From an uncultured Bacilli bacterium (GTDB taxonomy: Bacteria; Bacillota_I; Bacilli_A; RF39; UBA660): a DNA stretch of 64,000 nucleotides. The first letter of the stretch is position 1. Each line of letters opens with the position of its first letter. Positions 8,840 to 17,288 of the stretch are shown here, in pieces. The notes below the pieces were generated by a model. It was not told the origin of the DNA. It worked only from the letters and a program-made list of their open reading frames with translations, and made no database searches. The position numbers and the translations under genes are program-made. Location of the stretch: positions 62,001 to 126,000 of the forward strand of contig CAKOPN010000004.1 in assembly GCA_934100165.1 (NCBI GenBank), read 5' to 3'.

Positions 8840-10327
8840 ATGAAACGTGGATTTGACAGTAATAAATATTATAAATTACAAAGTAAAACGATTAAAGAAA
8901 GATTTAAGCTTTTTGACAAATTATATCTTGAGGTTGGAGGAAAACTTTTTGATGATTATCATGCTGCAAGAGTTCTTTCTGGATTTAAAGCAGACTCTAA
9001 GATAAATATGTTTAAGGAGCTTAAAGATGATTTGGAAATAATTATATGTATAAGTGCGAATGCTATTGAAAAAAACAAAGTAAGAGCGGAATATGATATT
9101 ACTTATGATCTTGAGGTTATTAGGCTTATAAATAATTTTAGAAATCTTGGGTTTCTTGTTAACTCTGTTGTAATTACTTTATATAATCATCAAAGTTCAA
9201 CAGATAAGTTTATTAAAAAGTTAGAAAGAGAAAATATTAAGACTTATATTCACACTTATACGAAAGGTTACCCAACTGATGTTGATACGATAGTCAGTGA
9301 GGAAGGATATGGTGCTAATCCTTATATTGAGACTAGTAAAAGATTAGTTATTGTAACAGCACCTGGTCCTGGAAGTGGAAAGCTTGCTACTTGTTTATCG
9401 CAACTTTATCACGAGAGAAAAAGGTGTGTTAATGCTGGATATGCTAAATATGAAACATTCCCTGTCTGGAATCTTCCTTTAAAACATCCTGTTAATATGG
9501 CATATGAAGCTGCTACTGCAGATTTGAAAGATGTTAATATGATTGATTCTTTTCACTTGAAAGAATATGGAATTGTATCTACAAGTTATAATAGAGATCT
9601 TGAAATATTCCCAGTAGTTAAAGAAATACTTTATAAGATAACTGGAGAAAACATTTATCTTTCTCCTACTGATATGGGTGTTAATAAAATAGGGTTTGCT
9701 ATAAAGGATAATGATAAAATAGAAGATGATGCTAAAAAGGAAATTGTAAGAAGATATTTAAATGAATATATGAATTATAAACTTGGACTTGCTGATGAAG
9801 ATGTCCCTAATAGAATTAAAGTTCTTATGAATGAGTTAAAGATTGATGATACTTATTTAAAAGTTGTTAATGCTGCTAGAGAGAAAGCAGATAAAGTTAA
9901 TAGTGAGGTTGTAGCAATCGAATTAAAGAACGGGAAAATAATTACTGGTAAAGAGACTAAATTACTTAGTGCTACTAGTAGTGCAATTATAAATACAATT
10001 AAGTATTTAACCAAAATACCTGATGAAATTGATTTACTTTCTCCTAGTATTTTGGAGCCTATTTTGAAAAATAGAATTAAGGATTTAGATAATAGTGATA
10101 GTCCTTTAAAGCTTAGAGAAGTTATGATAGCACTTAGTATTTGTTCTGTTACTAATCCTTCAGTGGAAAAAGCTCTTAACACTCTTTCAAGTCTTGAAGG
10201 CTGTGAAGTTCATTCTACTTATATTATGCTTGGTAGTAGTGACTATAAAATGCTTAAGAATTTGAAGATGAACGTTACTTGTAGTCCATACTTTTATTTA
10301 GAAAGAAAAAAAGAAGAACTTGTATAG
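8840..10327 (+). CDS. DUF1846 family protein
   Basis: The 495-residue protein matches the DUF1846 family in length and in its features: start MKRGFDSNKYYKLQS, RERF-like region, the block VTAPGPGSGKLATCLSQLYHE and the segment PVWNLPLKHPVNMAYEAATADL. The glycine-rich GPGSGK stretch resembles a nucleotide-binding loop. The family is cytoplasmic, widespread in Firmicutes and without an established biochemical function that I know of. It is a single gene with its own promoter and terminator. The AGGTGG ribosome binding site supports the ATG start. Confidence 0.85.
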   Translation: MKRGFDSNKYYKLQSKTIKERFKLFDKLYLEVGGKLFDDYHAARVLSGFKADSKINMFKELKDDLEIIICISANAIEKNKVRAEYDITYDLEVIRLINNFRNLGFLVNSVVITLYNHQSSTDKFIKKLERENIKTYIHTYTKGYPTDVDTIVSEEGYGANPYIETSKRLVIVTAPGPGSGKLATCLSQLYHERKRCVNAGYAKYETFPVWNLPLKHPVNMAYEAATADLKDVNMIDSFHLKEYGIVSTSYNRDLEIFPVVKEILYKITGENIYLSPTDMGVNKIGFAIKDNDKIEDDAKKEIVRRYLNEYMNYKLGLADEDVPNRIKVLMNELKIDDTYLKVVNAAREKADKVNSEVVAIELKNGKIITGKETKLLSATSSAIINTIKYLTKIPDEIDLLSPSILEPILKNRIKDLDNSDSPLKLREVMIALSICSVTNPSVEKALNTLSSLEGCEVHSTYIMLGSSDYKMLKNLKMNVTCSPYFYLERKKEELV

Positions 10328-10337
10328 TTCTTTTTTT
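10314..10337 (+). terminator. Terminator after the DUF1846 gene
   Basis: Stem AAGAAC/GTTCTT with a 7-base loop containing part of the stop codon, followed by a T run; the stem starts inside the coding sequence. Confidence 0.7.
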
Positions 10338-10356
10338 ATGCAAAAGAAAGGAAGAA

Positions 10357-10578
10357 TTAAGTATTCTTCCTTTTAAGCCTTTCTAACTTTTCTCTTATTT
10401 CTTCCATCCTTCTTTGCCTTTCGGCATCATCTTTTTTATAAAGATTATCTTCGAATATAAGAATATCTTTTTCTTTTATCACGGGAAGAAATGTTAATAA
10501 TTCTTCTCTTTTTTCGCCAGTTTCAATATTTTCTAAAATTGCATATTCCCCTTCTATTCTATCAACTGCAAATTTCAT
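10357..10578 (-). CDS. DUF3006 family small protein
   Basis: A 73-residue protein with the DUF3006 pattern: MKFAVDRIEGEYAILE, a short beta domain, then a basic helix (ERQRRMEEIREKLERLKRK). Family members are small, of unknown function, and often sit beside surface or secreted proteins. Its AGGTGA ribosome binding site is formed by the final codons of the giant prepilin gene, 6 bases away, so it is co-translated with it. That coupling is the only clue to its role. Confidence 0.8.
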   Translation of the reverse strand: MKFAVDRIEGEYAILENIETGEKREELLTFLPVIKEKDILIFEDNLYKKDDAERQRRMEEIREKLERLKRKNT

Positions 10579-10584
10579 ATTTTA

Positions 10585-13500
10585 TCACCTGTGATTTCTA
10601 ATTACTACTATTCCTGAGCCGCCTGATCCACATTTTCCTAAACCTGGGGCATTTCCACCTCCTCCGCCGGTATTAGCTACACCGTCTCCTGCTTTGGTAT
10701 TGGTAACATTTCCGCCTCCGCCGCCGCCTGCACCACCTTTAGTAACAACCCAGCCGCCGTAAGCATCACCGCCACCTCCACCGCCTCCTGCGTATAGTGT
10801 TCCTGTGCTTTCTCCAAATTCACGAGTGGTACTTCCTTGTCCTTTTCCAGCACAATCAGGGCATTCACCGTCACTACCATCAGAACCACCATTGTTAGCG
10901 GCTCCTCCGCCACCGGATCCACCATTTCCCCCTGTTATCAGATTATATGCAAAGGCTCCGTTGTTAGGGGCATATCCACCACTTGCACTATAACCAAATG
11001 CTGACGATGCTTGTCCATTATTTCCAGTTCCCTCAGTGGTTGGTATTGCACCACCTGCTCCTATAACAATACTATATGAAGTATTATTAACAATAGATAC
11101 ATTTTTTTGCGTTTTTGTATATCCGCCACCGCCACCTCCGGAATATTGGTTATTTGAGCGGTAGTATCCGCTTCCGCCACCACCTACTAAGAAGACATCT
11201 ATTCCATTTATTCCATTTCCAACATTAGTAAATGTAAGAGTTCCACTTGTTAAAAATTTAATTCTCCAGTTTCCATTTCCATCATCTATAAAAGTACTAC
11301 TTCCTGTATAAGTATATTGCGGTCTAGTAGAAGTAAAATGTACAGTTACTACAACATCACCATTTCCATTTGGTGTTACTGTATTCCCTGATACGGTTGC
11401 ATTTGTTGCTGTTATGCTACTGAATATATATCCTGTACTTGCCGTGTACGTTACTGTTACAGCTTCGCCTTTGACAGCTTTTGTCTTTGACAAGCTTGCT
11501 GTTCCGCCAGTTGTAGAAGAAAGGCTAATTACAAAATACTTAGTTAACTGACCTCTATAACTTTCATCTATTATTTCATCATTAACAGTCGTATTCGTAA
11601 ATGTTCCACCAGTTATATTTACCACATCATTATCTTCGAATGTACCTCCAATAAACGTTCCACCATTTATTGTTACATTCTTATTGCCAGAAAATTTACA
11701 TAATGTAAATGTTCCACCATTTATTGTTATCTGCTGGTTATTTATAAATTCACAATTATTAAAATTACCATTCGTTATAGTTATCGTGTTATTTGCACTA
11801 AATATTAGTTTGTCATAATCTGTATCACTAGTATTGTAATTCGTATATCCTGTTATGGTCATATCCTTTAATGCTGTTTCTGTTTTCTTATTATTAGTCA
11901 TATTTAATGTACCTGTTCCAGAAATTGTTTTGTCCATTCCATAAAGAGAATTACCATTCATGTCAACAGTTATTGTTTTATCACTAGTTACACCATTATT
12001 TTCTAACAGTGATGAATTGTACCCAATTATCTTATCACAAGAATTAGCAGCTAAGAAAGCTTCTTCAATTGTGTTATATCTTACTTCACCGATAAAGAAT
12101 CCTGATAACATCAAGGTTAAACTTTCCCCTATTACGTATGGCTCTGTTGTACTTGTTTTACCACCGCTTATGTTTCCTGCATTATCTTTTACTGGATATA
12201 TCCAAACATAATAATCGCCACTGTTACCACTAACATTAAACTTTTCATTTGGTTTATAAGAGTTCCATGCGCCACCAGTAAGTTCTGTATTACTAGTAGA
12301 TAAGTAATATCTATAGTCATTTTCTCCACTTAGACTACTTCCACCTTGATCTTTTATATCTATTCTTATTACACCACTATTATATGTTGTTGATTCAATT
12401 ACTAAGTTTGTAGTTGGCTTATCTGTATCAATTTGTGTTATTGTGTAGCTATTTGCAGTTTTAGTATTTGTGCCATCTGTTACTCTAGCAGTTACAGTTG
12501 CTGCAGTCGTAAACTCTAATGGAGTTGTATACTTTTGCCATGTTGAACCACCATCAATACTGTATTCACAAGTATATTCTTCTTCAGTTGGGCATTCTAT
12601 TTCCACTGTTTTCTTTGTTGCCCATCCGATTGGTGATACTTTATATCCTGGTGTATCTATTTCTTTAGTTTTAACTGTGACAATATCCGTATTTCTAGAT
12701 GTTTTTTCATCTATTTTATTTACTGTAGGGTTATCAGTATAAGCTTTGTTTATTACTCTTGCTCTTATTAGATATTCTCCTGAGTTTAGATTTCTATATG
12801 TATAAGTATTACTTGCTTGATAATCTGTCCATGTTGCTCCACCATCGATACTGAACTGGTAACCACCAATACCTGATTCTAGATCTGTTCCTGCTGCTAC
12901 TATTTCAATGTAACTAGAACCATATGTATAATTTATAGTTGCTTCTGTTGGTGGTGTTGTATCAACCCCTGTTATTGTTTGGGATGCTGATACTTTGTAG
13001 TTTGTACCATCAGATATTCTAGCTATAATCGTACCATTTTTTTCAAAAGTTATCGGTTCTGTATAAGCAATCCAGTAAACTCCGCCATCAATGCTATATT
13101 CATTTGTATATCCACTTGGGTATGTAATTGTAACTTTTTTACTTGTGCTATAACCTTTACTTGGTGAAATTGTGTAAGTAGGCATATCAACTTCTGCTGT
13201 CCTTATACTTCTAGTTTCACTTTCTTTATAGCTATTTGCAAGTCCATTATTATCATAAGTTGCATTTATAACTCTTACTTTTATTTCATAAGTTCCGAAG
13301 GCTAGATTTGTAAATGTATATTCACTTTCTTTTTGAGGTCTTGTCCAGTTTCTTCCGTTATCATTACTAAATTGATAATACAAAATCCCTGATTCTTCAT
13401 CTGTACCTGTTGCTGCTACTTTTATTGAATTACTTGTTAATGCTGCTATAGAAAATGTTGCCTCTGTTGGAGCTGTTGAATCAATATTGTTGATTACATA

Positions 13501-14274
13501 TGATTTACTATTTTTCTCATTACTACCGTCAATAATTCTAGCTGTAACACTACCATTTGAGGTAAATTTTATAGGAGTTGTATATGTGTTCCAATTTAGT
13601 CCCCCATCAAGACTATATTCATTTGTATACCCTCTTGGATACAATATAGTAATTGTCTTACTTTGACTCCATCCATAATAATCTGATTTAAAATCTATTG
13701 CAGTTGCTACTGTATCAGAATCAACATTTTCTGTTAAGTTTCCATCCTCATCAATATTTACAATTGCATAATAATTTTCTCCGCCATCAACAGTACAAGT
13801 TTCTTTTCTTAATACTGTTATATTTTTTCTTCCACCAATCCCAACATTTAAATTTATTTTGCTAGTACCTGGTTTTACTCTTGTTGTATCAAGTCTATTA
13901 CTACTTGTAAGAAGAACTCCCATGTTACTATCATCTGTTGATGTCCAGTAATAATTATATTTATCTTTGTTATACGTTACCGCAACATATGCATCTACCC
14001 ATTCCCCATATGGGCTTTTGAACTCTTTTTCGACGTATATACAACCGATAGGAATGTAGTATGTTGTGTCAGTAGACTTTAGCTTTAAGTCTCTACTTAC
14101 GATCATATCCATGACACCTTGAATATATCCTTCAGCACTTCTTATATAGGTGTTTTTTCTAGAATCTTCTATGTATCTTGATACACTTGGTACCACTACT
14201 ATCAGCAAAACTCCTATTATTATTACTACTGATATGATCTCTATTAAAGTAAATCCTTTATTTCGCTTAGACAT
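10585..14274 (-). CDS. Giant prepilin-type surface protein with modular beta-rich and glycine-rich ectodomain
   Basis: 1,229 residues. The start MSKRNKGFTLIEIISVVI is a textbook prepilin leader plus pilin helix (Glu+5). After a pilin-like region to about residue 190 come about three repeats of roughly 120-160 residues, recognisable by NEYSLDGG/NEYSIDGG/CEYSIDGGSTW and DST/TTPPTEAT linkers. Next is a YYLSTS...DNAGNISGGK module, a beta-helix-like stretch with repeated INGGTF motifs, an InlB-B-repeat-like domain (GGTASLSKTKAVKGEAVTV), and a C-terminal glycine-rich domain ending GSGGSGIVVIR. Pilins usually have 130-200 residues, so this is likely a pilus-tip or cell-surface adhesin delivered by the pilus machine. 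AGGAG precedes the ATG by 7 bases. Ligand unknown. Confidence 0.85.
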   Translation of the reverse strand: MSKRNKGFTLIEIISVVIIIGVLLIVVVPSVSRYIEDSRKNTYIRSAEGYIQGVMDMIVSRDLKLKSTDTTYYIPIGCIYVEKEFKSPYGEWVDAYVAVTYNKDKYNYYWTSTDDSNMGVLLTSSNRLDTTRVKPGTSKINLNVGIGGRKNITVLRKETCTVDGGENYYAIVNIDEDGNLTENVDSDTVATAIDFKSDYYGWSQSKTITILYPRGYTNEYSLDGGLNWNTYTTPIKFTSNGSVTARIIDGSNEKNSKSYVINNIDSTAPTEATFSIAALTSNSIKVAATGTDEESGILYYQFSNDNGRNWTRPQKESEYTFTNLAFGTYEIKVRVINATYDNNGLANSYKESETRSIRTAEVDMPTYTISPSKGYSTSKKVTITYPSGYTNEYSIDGGVYWIAYTEPITFEKNGTIIARISDGTNYKVSASQTITGVDTTPPTEATINYTYGSSYIEIVAAGTDLESGIGGYQFSIDGGATWTDYQASNTYTYRNLNSGEYLIRARVINKAYTDNPTVNKIDEKTSRNTDIVTVKTKEIDTPGYKVSPIGWATKKTVEIECPTEEEYTCEYSIDGGSTWQKYTTPLEFTTAATVTARVTDGTNTKTANSYTITQIDTDKPTTNLVIESTTYNSGVIRIDIKDQGGSSLSGENDYRYYLSTSNTELTGGAWNSYKPNEKFNVSGNSGDYYVWIYPVKDNAGNISGGKTSTTEPYVIGESLTLMLSGFFIGEVRYNTIEEAFLAANSCDKIIGYNSSLLENNGVTSDKTITVDMNGNSLYGMDKTISGTGTLNMTNNKKTETALKDMTITGYTNYNTSDTDYDKLIFSANNTITITNGNFNNCEFINNQQITINGGTFTLCKFSGNKNVTINGGTFIGGTFEDNDVVNITGGTFTNTTVNDEIIDESYRGQLTKYFVISLSSTTGGTASLSKTKAVKGEAVTVTYTASTGYIFSSITATNATVSGNTVTPNGNGDVVVTVHFTSTRPQYTYTGSSTFIDDGNGNWRIKFLTSGTLTFTNVGNGINGIDVFLVGGGGSGYYRSNNQYSGGGGGGYTKTQKNVSIVNNTSYSIVIGAGGAIPTTEGTGNNGQASSAFGYSASGGYAPNNGAFAYNLITGGNGGSGGGGAANNGGSDGSDGECPDCAGKGQGSTTREFGESTGTLYAGGGGGGGDAYGGWVVTKGGAGGGGGGNVTNTKAGDGVANTGGGGGNAPGLGKCGSGGSGIVVIRNHR

Positions 14275-14327
14275 ACTAACACTCCTTTACTTTAATAATA
14301 TAATAACACTTTTACAAACTTTTAACA

Positions 14328-14370
14328 ATAAAAAAGAAGCTTAAACGCTCATTAGTTCTGCTTCTTTTTC
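14328..14370 (-). terminator. Terminator after frr
   Basis: Stem AAAAAGAAGC (14331-14340) pairs with GCTTCTTTTT (14360-14369) and spans the frr stop codon; on the minus strand it ends in a T run. Confidence 0.75.
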
Positions 14371-14886
14371 TTTTAGTTTTTCATCTATTTTTTTATTATA
14401 TTCATTTACTAGATCTTGAACTTGATTTGTCATAGATTTTGTAATATCTTCTGGAAGTTTTTCTTTTTCAATGTCTTCTATTGTATCACGTCTTATATTT
14501 CTGATAGCAACTTTTCCTTCTTCTGCAATGGCTTTAACTTGTTTTGTTAGTTCAACTCTTCTATCCTCTGTTAATGGTGGGATAATGATTCTTATTGATT
14601 CACCATCGTTGTTTGGTGTAAAGCCTAAATCTGCTTCAAAAATTCCTTTTTCAATTGCATGTAGACAATTTCTATCAAATGGTTTGATTAAAAGTTGTCT
14701 TGCTTCTGGAATTGATATTGTCGCAAGTTGTTTTAACGGTGTGTCTACTCCATAATAAGATACCATAACAGGATCTAAAACATTTGCATTCGCTCTTCCA
14801 GCTCTTACTGTAGTAAATCTTTTTTCAACATTTTCTACAGCCTTTTCCATTTTATCTTCCGATAAAATAATTATTTCATCATTCAT
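14341..14886 (-). CDS. frr: Ribosome recycling factor
   Basis: The 181-residue length and motifs match RRF: VRAGRANANVLD, YYGVDTPLKQLA, IPEARQLLIKPFD and the C-terminal helix pair. RRF, with EF-G, splits post-termination ribosomes in the cytoplasm. It is usually found downstream of pyrH and upstream of uppS/cdsA; here it is the last gene after the pss-psd-hydrolase genes, an unusual location. A gap of about 50 bases and AAGGAGAG suggest it may be partly independent. Confidence 0.97.
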   Translation of the reverse strand: MNDEIIILSEDKMEKAVENVEKRFTTVRAGRANANVLDPVMVSYYGVDTPLKQLATISIPEARQLLIKPFDRNCLHAIEKGIFEADLGFTPNNDGESIRIIIPPLTEDRRVELTKQVKAIAEEGKVAIRNIRRDTIEDIEKEKLPEDITKSMTNQVQDLVNEYNKKIDEKLKEKEAELMSV

Positions 14887-14938
14887 TTATATATCTCTCC
14901 TTAAATTTATTTTACTATATATTTTATTTTTGTAAATA

Positions 14939-15667
14939 TTATATTTCTTTTATTTCTTGTTTTATCATAAATTTTGGTTTTTTCAAAAACTTCTCTACTT
15001 CTGTTTCGATTGGTTCTAATTTTTCACCTTTAAATAAGTCGTGATACGCACCATTTATTTTTAAAAGCGCTTTTTTTTCTATATTTAATTTTTCAAAGAC
15101 TCTTTCATTTGATTCTGGTGGTACCATTTGATCTTTTGTTCCTTGCAAAATAAGTGTTGGTACGCTTATTTTTTCGATTGTATATTGATACTCATTTACA
15201 AGATTTAAAAACTCCTTTAATGCTGATATTGGTAGCTTTTTAATTCTTGTAAAAAATTCACTTGTGCTGTAGGCTTCCATGAGTTCTTTACTTTTAAGTG
15301 CGGCTTTTACAAGTCCTCCTTCTTCTTTGGATGCAATGTGAGTAAAAGATGGTGCTGCTAGAACTAGTTTTTTTACTTGTTTGTACTTTGTTGCAAGATA
15401 ACTTGCTATTACTCCACCCATACTATGGCCAATTAAGTATATGTTTTTATAGCCATGATTTATTAAATAATTAAGGATTCCTTCACTTTTTTTAATCCAT
15501 TCTTCCTTAGTAGCAAGTTTGCTATCTTTAACATCATGTCCTGGAAGAGTAAATGTATATACATCAAACATAGGGTTTAATTCTAGATAATTTGCTAAGT
15601 TTTCTTGGTCATAAGTTCCACCAGCAAAACCATGAATTATTAAAATTGCTTTTCTAAATGTTTTCAT
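14939..15667 (-). CDS. Alpha/beta hydrolase (carboxylesterase/monoacylglycerol-lipase type)
   Basis: A 242-residue alpha/beta hydrolase. The oxyanion region IIHGFAGG, nucleophile elbow GHSMGG, acid in LQGTKDQMVP and histidine in GAYHDLF form the expected Ser-Asp-His triad. There is no signal peptide, so it probably acts in the cytoplasm on lipid-like esters. The context (phosphatidylserine decarboxylase and synthase upstream, overlapping by 14 bases) suggests phospholipid or acylglycerol turnover, but that is inference. ATG at 15667 is preferred over the upstream GTG because AGAAGAG sits 8 bases before it. Confidence 0.85.
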   Translation of the reverse strand: MKTFRKAILIIHGFAGGTYDQENLANYLELNPMFDVYTFTLPGHDVKDSKLATKEEWIKKSEGILNYLINHGYKNIYLIGHSMGGVIASYLATKYKQVKKLVLAAPSFTHIASKEEGGLVKAALKSKELMEAYSTSEFFTRIKKLPISALKEFLNLVNEYQYTIEKISVPTLILQGTKDQMVPPESNERVFEKLNIEKKALLKINGAYHDLFKGEKLEPIETEVEKFLKKPKFMIKQEIKEI

Positions 15668-16535
15668 TTTTACCACTCTTCTTTCCTATTATATCGCCAA
15701 GTTTTATTCTTGTTTCTATATTTTCTTCAGAGTTTTTCATAATGTCATCATCGATTACTACTCTATCTTTTTCAACTATTATAACAACAGTGCTTCCTCC
15801 AAATAAGAAATATCCTTTTTCATCGCCTTTTTTAAATTTTGTAATGTCATGGTTAACAATTTTTCCAACCATTAAGGCCCCTACTTCCATTTGAATTATA
15901 TCTCCAAAATTTTCAGTTCTTAACAATTCATATTCTCTTTGATTTTCTTGAAATATTTTGTGATCTTTAAATGCAATTGGCCCTACTGTGTGAAACTTTC
16001 CATTTATTTGATATTTCTTTAAAACTTTTCCATTATCAATGAACGAGTAGCGATGATAATCATCTACAGATAGTCTAAATACTAAGAAATATCCACCAGC
16101 ATATTTTTTTGCTAACGTGTCGTTTCTAAGTATTTCTTTTATAGAATATTCTTTTCCTTTTATTTTGAATTTGTTATTCTCTTTAATTTCATATACTAAT
16201 AATTTTGAATCTGCTGGTGAAATTAAAGTTGTTTTTGCTTTTGATATTTGACGCTTTCCATCTTTTATTTTTCTTGAAAAAAAAGCATTAAAAGAAGAAT
16301 ATTCTTCTTCTTTGTAATCTGCCATATCTATATTATTACTTTTTATAAAAGCTTTTATATGCCTAGTTGATAGTTTTGTATTCATATAACTACCAGCTAG
16401 TTTTGAAACAAATCTTTTCGTTACTAGTTTTAATACTATTTTTCCTAAGAAGTTATTATAAAGAAAATTAGCTCCCTTTGGATATTTTTCTTCATACTTT
16501 ACATTTGTTTTTCTATCAATGACTTCGCTTTTCAT
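15654..16535 (-). CDS. psd: Phosphatidylserine decarboxylase proenzyme
   Basis: 293 residues with PADSKLL, DDYHRYSF and FHTVGP containing the catalytic Asp and His residues, and GGST near the C-terminus, where self-cleavage creates the pyruvoyl group from Ser. It converts phosphatidylserine to phosphatidylethanolamine at the membrane. It follows pssA with 1 base between, which completes the two-step pathway. The beginning (KYPKGANFLYNN...) resembles the longer Clostridium/Bacteroides type rather than the small 215-residue form. Confidence 0.95.
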   Translation of the reverse strand: MKSEVIDRKTNVKYEEKYPKGANFLYNNFLGKIVLKLVTKRFVSKLAGSYMNTKLSTRHIKAFIKSNNIDMADYKEEEYSSFNAFFSRKIKDGKRQISKAKTTLISPADSKLLVYEIKENNKFKIKGKEYSIKEILRNDTLAKKYAGGYFLVFRLSVDDYHRYSFIDNGKVLKKYQINGKFHTVGPIAFKDHKIFQENQREYELLRTENFGDIIQMEVGALMVGKIVNHDITKFKKGDEKGYFLFGGSTVVIIVEKDRVVIDDDIMKNSEENIETRIKLGDIIGKKSGKNENI

Positions 16536-16536
16536 T

Positions 16537-17148
16537 TTACATTAGTATTAGTCCTATAATTCCAAGAATGGCAACGACTGCTGCTATAGGATATCCTTTC
16601 CCTTTTAATTTTGGAATTTTAATATTTGTTATAAATAAAACTGCTGTTAAATATACTAAACAAATGTAGACAATTTTATAAGCTTTGAACCCAATTAGTT
16701 TTGATAAAAGATATATTAGTGGAAATGTTATAGATGTACTTGTTACAGGTAGTCCACTGTAAAATTTAACTGGGCCATCATCATTCTTATTTGATACTAA
16801 AACATTGAAGTGAGCAAGTCTTTGAACTCCTGCCATAGCAATAAGTGCATATCCTATAATGTGATACCATTTATTTAAACCAAGTGTATAACCAAATACT
16901 ACCGGAAATACTACAAAATCTATAGTGTCAGCTAAAGAATCAAGCTGTATTCCAAATTCTTTTTCTTCTTGTGTTCTTTTACACATTCTTGCTACTTTTC
17001 CATCAAACAAATCACAAACCCCTGATATAACCATACATATCATTGAATATTTATAATCTAGTCTGAATGCAAAATACATTCCAACTACAGCAAAAATTAC
17101 CCCCACATACGTAATTATTAATGACTTATTATACTTACCAATAAACAT
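16537..17148 (-). CDS. pssA: CDP-diacylglycerol-serine O-phosphatidyltransferase
   Basis: The CDP-alcohol phosphotransferase signature runs DGKVARMCKRT, then GIQLDSLADTIDF (D-G-x2-A-R...G-x3-D-x3-D). About six membrane helices follow. It makes phosphatidylserine from CDP-diacylglycerol and serine, feeding the adjacent decarboxylase. A longer reading frame extends 20 codons upstream, but AAGGAAGAGG lies 6 bases before the ATG chosen here (MFIGKYNKS), giving 203 residues. The upstream part contains the promoter. Confidence 0.93.
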   Translation of the reverse strand: MFIGKYNKSLIITYVGVIFAVVGMYFAFRLDYKYSMICMVISGVCDLFDGKVARMCKRTQEEKEFGIQLDSLADTIDFVVFPVVFGYTLGLNKWYHIIGYALIAMAGVQRLAHFNVLVSNKNDDGPVKFYSGLPVTSTSITFPLIYLLSKLIGFKAYKIVYICLVYLTAVLFITNIKIPKLKGKGYPIAAVVAILGIIGLILM

Positions 17149-17179
17149 AAAAAACCTCTTCCTTAAACTATTCATATTT

Positions 17180-17188
17180 ATTATAACA
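17180..17188 (-). promoter_or_regulatory. Extended -10 promoter of pssA-psd operon
   Basis: On the minus strand TGTTATAAT is an extended -10 element (TGnTATAAT) about 30 bases before the pssA start. No good -35 is visible, as is common for extended -10 promoters. Confidence 0.55.
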
Positions 17189-17248
17189 TAAAATGAACAA
17201 AAAGCCATATAATTCTAATTACAAAAATTTGAATAGTTTTTTCTATGC

Positions 17249-17287
17249 AAAAAAAATAGATAATTTTTTCAATTATCTATTTTTTTT
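17249..17287 (-). terminator. Strong terminator after the division/cell wall operon
   Basis: Perfect stem ATAGATAATT/AATTATCTAT with flanking A and T runs that extend the pairing; followed by T8 on the minus strand. It lies directly after the PBP stop and insulates pssA. Confidence 0.85.
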
Positions 17288-17288
17288 G

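Noticed and set aside
10677..10925. Reading frames on either strand inside the glycine-rich ends of the two giant genes (also 48.0-50.4 kb)
   Set aside because: Glycine-rich GGN codons leave other frames open without stops; the frames encode proline/valine- or leucine/histidine-rich nonsense without start signals.
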